From contig JBFGDZ010000170.1 in the NCBI GenBank assembly GCA_041580375.1, forward strand, positions 1 to 7,271: a DNA stretch of 7,271 bases, written 5' to 3'. Of this stretch, positions 1 to 4,626 are shown in pieces (within the stretch, counting starts at the first letter, position 1; the number at the start of each line of letters is the position of its first letter). The notes below the pieces were generated by a model. It was given only the letters and a program-made list of their open reading frames with translations, did not search any database and had not been told where the DNA came from. The stretch is from JAPUIN01 sp041580375 (GTDB taxonomy: Bacteria; Acidobacteriota; Polarisedimenticolia; Gp22-AA2). Both the position numbers and the translations under genes were made by a program.

Positions 1-884
1 CGGATCAGACGCGCAACAAGATCTTCTTCGACAACCTGACGCCGCTCTATCCCAACGCGCGCATCAAGCTGGAGACCACGCGCGAAGGCGTCTCGTCACG
101 CGTGCTCGACATCCTCTGCCCCATCGGCAAGGGACAGCGAGGCCTCATCGTGGCCGCGCCGCGGACCGGCAAGACGATGCTGCTGCAGGCCATCGCCAAC
201 AGCGTCACCCAGAACCATCCCGAGGTGATCCTCATCGTGCTCCTGATCGACGAGCGCCCGGAGGAGGTCACCGACATGCAGCGATCGGTCAACGGCGAGG
301 TCATCTCCTCGACGTTCGACGAGCCCGCCACGCGCCACGTGCAGGTCGCCGAGATGGTCATCGAGAAGGCGAAACGCCTGGTGGAGCATCACAAGGACGT
401 CGTCATCCTGCTCGACTCCATCACCCGGCTCGCCCGCGCCTACAACACCATCGTCCCGCCCTCCGGCAAGGTCCTCTCGGGCGGCGTCGACGCCAATGCC
501 CTGCAGCGCCCCAAGCGGTTCTTCGGGGCGGCCCGCAACGTGGAGGAGGGAGGCTCCCTCACCATCATCGCCACGGCGCTGATCGAGACGGGCAGCAGGA
601 TGGACGACGTGATCTTCGAGGAGTTCAAGGGAACGGGCAACATGGAGATTCACCTCGACCGCAAGCTGGCCGATCGCCGGATCTTCCCGTCCATCGAGAT
701 CACCCGCTCCGGAACCCGCAAGGAGGAGCTGCTGCTGAGCAAGAAGGAGCTCGATCGTTCCTGGGTCCTGCGCAAGGTGCTGAACTCGCTGTCGCCGACC
801 GAGGCCATGGAGCTCCTGATCGAGCGGATGGCGAAGTCGAAGAACAACGAGGAGTTCCTCGATTCGATGAGCGGCATGGGCTAG
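1..884 (+). CDS. rho: Transcription termination factor Rho, C-terminal ATPase part (5' truncated)
   Basis: Rho is the hexameric RNA-dependent ATPase/translocase that ends transcription of untranslated RNA. The reading frame is open from base 3, so the gene starts outside the window; 293 residues are visible, and the N-terminal RNA-binding OB-fold domain is missing. Seen in the fragment: RNKIFFDNLTPLYP linker (residues 4-17), P-loop AAPRTGKT (51-58; E. coli has PPKAGKT), DERPEEV with the catalytic Glu (about 84), Walker B VVILLDSITRLARAYN (Asp about 138), Q-loop SGKVLSGGVD, R-loop EFKGTGNMEIHL, and RSGTRKEEL, whose second Arg (about 239) matches the E. coli arginine finger R366. The E. coli R353 equivalent is also present, in DRRIF. 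It ends in TAG. rpmE follows after 133 bp, a common bacterial order. Identity is certain; only the missing N-terminus, including any insertion typical of high-GC phyla, cannot be judged. Confidence 0.98.
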   Translation, partial: DQTRNKIFFDNLTPLYPNARIKLETTREGVSSRVLDILCPIGKGQRGLIVAAPRTGKTMLLQAIANSVTQNHPEVILIVLLIDERPEEVTDMQRSVNGEVISSTFDEPATRHVQVAEMVIEKAKRLVEHHKDVVILLDSITRLARAYNTIVPPSGKVLSGGVDANALQRPKRFFGAARNVEEGGSLTIIATALIETGSRMDDVIFEEFKGTGNMEIHLDRKLADRRIFPSIEITRSGTRKEELLLSKKELDRSWVLRKVLNSLSPTEAMELLIERMAKSKNNEEFLDSMSGMG

Positions 885-921
885 ACGTTCGTCAGCGCGT
901 TCAGCGCGGTCGTGCCCGAGG

Positions 922-975
922 CGCCGGGGCCCGGGACGTCCCGTCCTCAGCCACTGGCGCCCGGGGGCCCCGGCG
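922..975 (+). other. GC-rich imperfect inverted repeat between rho and rpmE
   Basis: The left arm at 922-935 (CGCCGGGGCCCGGG) pairs with the right arm at 960-975 (CCCGGGGGCCCCGGCG) as 8 bp plus 6 bp with a two-base bulge. A 24-base loop lies between, and it overlaps a 10-bp palindrome GGGACGTCCC (933-942). There is no T tract after the stem: the following bases are GGTTATACTCCC. It is therefore not a standard intrinsic terminator. It could slow polymerase at the end of rho or act on the rpmE promoter, because the right arm lies just before the -10 element. Function is inferred; the repeat is seen directly. Confidence 0.55.
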
Positions 976-978
976 GGT

Positions 979-984
979 TATACT
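979..984 (+). promoter_or_regulatory. Probable -10 element of the rpmE promoter
   Basis: TATACT matches the sigma-70 type -10 consensus at 5 of 6 positions in otherwise very GC-rich sequence. It lies 33 nt before the rpmE ATG, which would give a leader of roughly 27 nt containing the GGAG ribosome-binding site (1007-1010). A -35 element is weak: CTGGCG at 954-959 with a 19-bp spacer is the best seen. Confidence 0.55.
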
Positions 985-1017
985 CCCCCCCGAACGAATC
1001 GTTCCTGGAGCCTGAAC

Positions 1018-1332
1018 ATGAAGACCGGGATCCATCCCGAGTACCACCTTGTCACCGTCGTCTGCGCGTGCGGGGAGACCTTCGTCACCCGTTCGACCAA
1101 CAGGGATCTGCGCCTCGAGATCTGCAGCAAGTGCCATCCCTTCTTCACGGGGAAGCAGAAGCTGATCGACTCCGCGGGCCGCGTCGAGCGATTCCAGCGC
1201 CGTTACGCGAAGGCCGGCAAGAGCGCCGCGACCGGCAAGGCCGCGCGCCCGGCTCCCGCGAAGTCCGATGCCTCATCCCCCGGGCCCGGAAAATCGACTC
1301 CGGCCGCCGCCGGTCCGACCGGCGACTCCTAG
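1018..1332 (+). CDS. rpmE: 50S ribosomal protein L31 (zinc-binding type) with C-terminal extension
   Basis: L31 is a small protein of the large ribosomal subunit that contributes to the bridge between the subunits. The 104-residue product starts MKTGIHPEYHLVTVVCAC. It carries the four zinc-ribbon cysteines of the C+ form: Cys16, Cys18, Cys36 and Cys39, followed by the family signature SKCHPFFTGKQK and GRVERFQRRY. The start is well supported by GGAG at 1007-1010, 7 nt before ATG. The usual family length is about 66-75 residues, matched here by residues 1 to about 63. Residues 64-104 are an added low-complexity tail rich in Ala, Pro, Lys, Ser and Gly, probably disordered. The cysteines suggest the zinc-replete isoform, not the zinc-free paralogue. 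It stops at TAG and is followed by 90 bp before prfA. Confidence 0.97.
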   Translation: MKTGIHPEYHLVTVVCACGETFVTRSTNRDLRLEICSKCHPFFTGKQKLIDSAGRVERFQRRYAKAGKSAATGKAARPAPAKSDASSPGPGKSTPAAAGPTGDS

Positions 1333-1360
1333 CACTCCCTCACCCTTCCCGACGAATCGT

Positions 1361-1390
1361 GTGGCATGCCGCCCCGGGCGGTGCTACATT
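1361..1390 (+). promoter_or_regulatory. Candidate promoter for prfA-prmC
   Basis: GTGGCA (1361-1366, 4 of 6 to TTGACA) and TACATT (1385-1390, 4 of 6 to TATAAT) are separated by 18 bp. The spacer holds a small CCGCC/GGCGG hairpin (1369-1381). Transcription would begin near 1397, about 26 nt before the GTG start of prfA. This also argues against the ATG at 1366 as the start codon, because that ATG lies inside the promoter. Recognition is by eye only. Confidence 0.4.
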
Positions 1391-1409
1391 TCCGTGAGGA
1401 GCCCGCGCC

Positions 1410-1415
1410 GGAGAG
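1410..1415 (+). promoter_or_regulatory. Ribosome-binding site that fixes the GTG start of prfA
   Basis: GGAGAG lies 7 nt before GTG at 1423. It supports this start over the upstream in-frame ATG at 1366, which has no Shine-Dalgarno sequence and would add 19 residues unlike the family. Confidence 0.7.
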
Positions 1416-1422
1416 CAGAAAC

Positions 1423-2493
1423 GTGGAGTTGCTGAACCGTCTCGACGCCGTCGAGGAGAAATTCGAGGAGGTCTCGCGCCAGATGGGCGATCCCGCCCTC
1501 GTGGCGGATCCCGATCGCTACCGCCTGGCGGCGAAGACCTACTCCGATCTGGAGAAGATCATCCTCAGATACCGCGAGTACAAGAGCGTCTGCCGGCAGA
1601 TCCGGGACGCAGAGACCCTCCTCCAGGACGAGGAGATGCGCGGCATGGCCCGCGAGGAGCTCGACGCCCTGCGGGCCCGCCAGGAGGAGCTCTCGAGCGA
1701 GCTGCGCACGATGCTCCTGCCGCGCGACCCGAGCGACGATAAGAACGTCATCCTCGAGATCCGGGCCGGGACGGGTGGCGAGGAGGCTTCGCTGTTCGCG
1801 GCCGACCTGTTCCGGATGTACAGCCGGTACGCCGAGCGCCGGGGCTGGCAGATCGAGCTGCTCAACCTGAGCCACGCCACGCTCGGGGGGGTCCGCGAGG
1901 TCATCGCCCTGATCAACGGCGAGCGCGTCTACAGCCGGCTCAAGCACGAAAGCGGGGTGCACCGGGTCCAGCGCGTCCCCGAGACCGAGGCGTCGGGGCG
2001 CATCCACACCTCCACCGCCACGGTCGCGGTCCTGCCGGAGGCGGATGACGTCCAGATCCAGGTGAACGAGAAGGACCTGCGCATCGACACGTTCTGCGCC
2101 ACCGGCCCCGGCGGGCAGGGGGTCAACACGACCTACTCCGCGATCCGCATCACACACCTGCCGACGAATCTGGTCGTGCAGTGCCAGGACGAGCGGTCGC
2201 AGCACAAGAACAAGGCGCGCGCCATGAAGGTTCTCAAGTCTCGCCTTCTGGATCTGGAGCTGCAGAAGCAGAGGGACGCGATCGCGCGCGATCGGCGCAA
2301 CCAGGTCGGCACGGGGGAGCGGTCGGAGAAGATCCGGACCTACAATTTCCCGCAGAACCGGGTCACGGATCACCGCATCAACCTGACCCTGCACCGGCTG
2401 CCGCAGACTCTCGACGGCGAGCTCGAACCCCTCATCGAACCGATGATCGCCCACCAGCAGGCCGAGCAGTTGAAGGAAGAGGTCGGAGTCTGA
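1423..2493 (+). CDS. prfA: Peptide chain release factor 1 (RF1)
   Basis: RF1 reads UAA and UAG in the ribosomal A site and triggers hydrolysis of peptidyl-tRNA. The product is 356 residues from GTG, close to the usual 355-360. Seen: N-terminal helical domain (1-100), LEIRAGTGGEEASLFA (111-126), the codon-reading tripeptide in RVPETEASGRIHTS with PET at 186-188 (the RF1 PxT type, not the SPF of RF2), the catalytic GGQ at 230-232 within ATGPGGQGVNTT, then QDERSQHKNKARAM and TYNFPQNRVTDHRIN. GGQ is followed by Gly-Val-Asn, where E. coli RF1 has His-Val-Asn. The gene ends with TGA, a codon that RF1 itself does not read. It is fused by overlap to prmC, whose product methylates Gln232. The upstream ATG at 1366 is rejected as start because the candidate promoter covers it. 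Confidence 0.97.
   Translation: MELLNRLDAVEEKFEEVSRQMGDPALVADPDRYRLAAKTYSDLEKIILRYREYKSVCRQIRDAETLLQDEEMRGMAREELDALRARQEELSSELRTMLLPRDPSDDKNVILEIRAGTGGEEASLFAADLFRMYSRYAERRGWQIELLNLSHATLGGVREVIALINGERVYSRLKHESGVHRVQRVPETEASGRIHTSTATVAVLPEADDVQIQVNEKDLRIDTFCATGPGGQGVNTTYSAIRITHLPTNLVVQCQDERSQHKNKARAMKVLKSRLLDLELQKQRDAIARDRRNQVGTGERSEKIRTYNFPQNRVTDHRINLTLHRLPQTLDGELEPLIEPMIAHQQAEQLKEEVGV
2479..2482 (+). promoter_or_regulatory. Putative ribosome-binding site for prmC inside the prfA 3' end
   Basis: GAGG, part of the purine run AAGGAAGAGG at 2473-2482, lies 7 nt before the proposed CTG start at 2490. A second GGAG at 2485-2488 is only 1 nt from that codon and is too close to serve it. Confidence 0.5.
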
Positions 2494-3368
2494 ACGGCCC
2501 GACCGTCGCTTCGCTCCTGAGCGAAGGGAGCGAGGCGCTCGCGGCCGCCGGAATCCCGAACGCACGGGCCGATGCCGAGGTTCTCCTGGCACGCAGGATG
2601 TCGTGCGGGCGGGAGCGTCTGCACGCGCGCCCGGAGGATCGCGTCGGGCCGGAGATCCCGCGCGCGTTCCGCGAGGACGTCGCCCGGCGGGCAGCGCGCG
2701 AGCCGCTCCAGTACATCACCGGCGTCCAGGAATTCTGGTCACTCCCCTTCGTCGTGAGTTCCGCCGTCATGATCCCGCGCCCCGAGACGGAGATGGTCGT
2801 CGAGGCGTGCTTGGCGCGCAGCGCCACGTCGGCGGCGCGCATCGTCGACATCGGCACCGGCGCGGGGTGCATCGCGGTGTCCGTCGCTCGCGAGATACCG
2901 GGCGCCCTGGTCCACGCGACGGACATCTCCGAGGCGGCGCTCGCGGTGGCCCGTCTCAACGCGGCCCGCAACGACGTGGCCGGACGCATCGCCTTCTACA
3001 GAGGGGATCTGTTCGAGCCTCTGGAGAACCTCGGCCTGGAGCGTCAGGTCGACTTCGTTCTCAGCAATCCGCCGTACATCCCCGAGGACGATCTCCCCAC
3101 GCTCGAGCCGGAGGTTCGCGATCACGAGCCCCGGACGGCGCTCACCCCGGGCCCGGACGCCCTGAGCGTTCAGAGGCGAATCGCCGCCGCGGCACCCCGG
3201 TTTCTGAAGCCGGGGGCGTACGTCATCATCGAGTTCGGCCTCGGCCAGGCCGCGGCGCTGCGGGAGATCTACGATCGGACGGCCGGGATGCAGGTGGAGG
3301 AGATCCGGCCCGATCTCGCGGGCATCGAGCGGGTCCTCGTTGCGCGCTCGGCGGCCGCGTCGGCGTGA
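2490..3368 (+). CDS. prmC: Release factor glutamine methyltransferase PrmC (HemK), apparent CTG start
   Basis: PrmC is the S-adenosylmethionine-dependent enzyme that N5-methylates the glutamine of the GGQ motif in release factors. The proposed 292-residue product has an N-terminal helical substrate-binding domain (to about 85, with GIPNARADAEVLLARR and REPLQYITGVQEFW), then RPETE (97-101), the SAM-binding motif I VDIGTGAGCIAV (119-130) and the NPPY active-site tetrapeptide (193-196). The start is inferred. The frame stays open back into prfA, but no ATG, GTG or TTG lies near the expected N-terminus; the next in-frame ATG is at 2181, 312 bases inside prfA. CTG at 2490 overlaps the prfA TGA as CTGA, has GAGG 7 nt upstream, and gives an N-terminus of the normal family length. 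A second CTG at 2517 has no Shine-Dalgarno. Expression is likely coupled to prfA. Function is very sure, the start moderately so. Confidence 0.94.
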   Translation: MNGPTVASLLSEGSEALAAAGIPNARADAEVLLARRMSCGRERLHARPEDRVGPEIPRAFREDVARRAAREPLQYITGVQEFWSLPFVVSSAVMIPRPETEMVVEACLARSATSAARIVDIGTGAGCIAVSVAREIPGALVHATDISEAALAVARLNAARNDVAGRIAFYRGDLFEPLENLGLERQVDFVLSNPPYIPEDDLPTLEPEVRDHEPRTALTPGPDALSVQRRIAAAAPRFLKPGAYVIIEFGLGQAAALREIYDRTAGMQVEEIRPDLAGIERVLVARSAAASA

Positions 3369-3380
3369 TCCCCCGCGGAG

Positions 3381-3386
3381 TATACT
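3381..3386 (+). promoter_or_regulatory. -10-like TATACT immediately before moeA
   Basis: TATACT (5 of 6 to the -10 consensus) ends 7 nt before the moeA ATG. The predicted start of transcription would fall on or within a base or two of the A of ATG, implying a leaderless mRNA. No convincing -35 element is visible upstream. Confidence 0.5.
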
Positions 3387-3393
3387 GGCCCGC

Positions 3394-4626
3394 ATGATCG
3401 GCCCCCTGAGCGTCGAGCGGGCGCTTTCGCACATCCTCGAGAACACCGCCCCTCTCCCGGAGGAGGAGATCTCTTATCTGGACGCGGACGGGCGGGTCCT
3501 CCGCGAGGAGGTCCGGGCCGAAGCGGACTACCCCGCCTTCGACAAGGCGATGATGGACGGCTACGCCGTCATCGCCGCCGATCTCGAGCGACCGCCCCGC
3601 GAGCTGCGCGTGGTGCAGGAGATACCGGCGGGCACGGATCCGGGCCGCATGGCGCGGGTCGAGCCGGGTCATGCCGCCCGGATCATGACCGGGGCGCCCC
3701 TGCCGCCCGGAGCCGACGCCGTCCTGATGGTCGAGGACACTGAGGAGATCCCGGGGGGTGGAGGCCTCGTTCTCGCGAAGGCCTCCGTCCGGCCGGGCCA
3801 GAACAGAGCGGCGCGGGGCGAGGACATCCGAGCCGGCGACGTGCTGCTCGAGCGCGGGGACTTCATCGGGCCGGCCGAGGTCGGCGTGCTGGCCGCGCTG
3901 GGGCGGATCCGGATCCGCGTGGGCGGCCGGCCGCGCGTCGCGGTGCTGGCCACGGGCGATGAGCTCGTGTCCCCGGATGAGAGACCGGAGGCCGGGCGGA
4001 TCCGGAACAGCAACGGGCCGATGTTGGCGTCCCTCGCGCGCCGCGCCGGGTGCCTCGTCGATGATCTGGGGATCGCTCCGGACGAGCGGCGCGTTCTCGG
4101 GGACAGGGTGGAGCGGGGCCTCCAGGGCGACCTGCTCATTGTCTCGGGCGGCGTCTCGATGGGCGTCTATGATCTGGTGGAGGACGCGCTGCGCGCACGG
4201 GGCGTGGAGATCCTCTTCGACCGGGTGGCGATCAAGCCGGGCCGCCCGTTCGCCTTCGGACGGCGCGGATCGCAGCTCGTCTTCGGCTGCCCGGGAAATC
4301 CGGTCTCGTCCTACGTCATCTTCCAGATTTTCGTTCGGACGGCCCTGCGGAAGATGGCGGGTTTCGAGGCGCCCGTCCCGGATCCGATCCGGGGCATCCT
4401 CGAGGGGACGGTGCGGCAGAGGGGGGGCCGCGACGGGTATTACCAGGCCCGAGCCCGATGGGATGGGTCGTCGTTCGCCGTCCGCGTGCTCCCGACGAGC
4501 GGATCGGCCGACTTCGTGTCGTGCGCCCGTGGGAACGCGATCGCGATCGTGCCGGCGGATCGCACCCGAATGGAAAACGGCGAGACGATCGGCTTCATAC
4601 TGCTCGACGAGTTTCTGGACCGATGA
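3394..4626 (+). CDS. moeA: Molybdopterin molybdenumtransferase MoeA
   Basis: MoeA inserts molybdenum into adenylylated molybdopterin, the last common step in making molybdenum cofactor. From ATG at 3394 the product is 410 residues (E. coli MoeA is 411). Seen: N-terminal SVERALSHIL, FDKAMMDGYAV (49-59, conserved Asp55), RIMTGAPLPPGADAV (96-110), GEDIRAGDVLLERG (142-155), the MoCF-binding-like domain with LATGDEL (185-191), IRNSNGPML, LIVSGGVSMGVYD (248-260), KPGRPFAFG and GCPGNPVSSYV (298-308), and the C-terminal beta domain with PTSGSADFVSCARGNA. An in-frame start at 3340 would add an Arg-rich leader overlapping prmC and is rejected. The only GGAG (3377-3380) is 13 nt from ATG, too far for a good ribosome-binding site, so leaderless translation is plausible. 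The gap to prmC is 25 nt, and the 3' end overlaps the next gene. No other molybdenum-cofactor gene is in the window. Confidence 0.96.
   Translation: MIGPLSVERALSHILENTAPLPEEEISYLDADGRVLREEVRAEADYPAFDKAMMDGYAVIAADLERPPRELRVVQEIPAGTDPGRMARVEPGHAARIMTGAPLPPGADAVLMVEDTEEIPGGGGLVLAKASVRPGQNRAARGEDIRAGDVLLERGDFIGPAEVGVLAALGRIRIRVGGRPRVAVLATGDELVSPDERPEAGRIRNSNGPMLASLARRAGCLVDDLGIAPDERRVLGDRVERGLQGDLLIVSGGVSMGVYDLVEDALRARGVEILFDRVAIKPGRPFAFGRRGSQLVFGCPGNPVSSYVIFQIFVRTALRKMAGFEAPVPDPIRGILEGTVRQRGGRDGYYQARARWDGSSFAVRVLPTSGSADFVSCARGNAIAIVPADRTRMENGETIGFILLDEFLDR

Noticed and set aside
1366..1368. ATG as an earlier start for prfA
   Set aside because: It lies in the candidate promoter, lacks a Shine-Dalgarno, and adds 19 residues not seen in the family, whereas GTG at 1423 has GGAGAG at good spacing.
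2279..2294. 16-bp perfect palindrome CGATCGCGCGCGATCG in prfA
   Set aside because: It arises from codons for a conserved RF1 stretch (DAIARDRR) in GATC/GC-rich DNA; no second copy or placement suggests a site.
1384..2592. A 402-codon antisense open frame over prfA
   Set aside because: Composition is Arg/Leu/Asp-rich and mirrors prfA codon bias; there are no family motifs, and the sense frame is unambiguous RF1.
3340..3393. Longer MoeA start overlapping prmC
   Set aside because: The added residues are mostly Arg and Pro, with no family match; MIGPLSVERA at 3394 is where MoeA proteins begin.
3903..3918. 16-bp perfect palindrome GCGGATCCGGATCCGC in moeA
   Set aside because: It encodes the alternating Arg-Ile-Arg-Ile of a beta strand; the repeated codons explain the symmetry.
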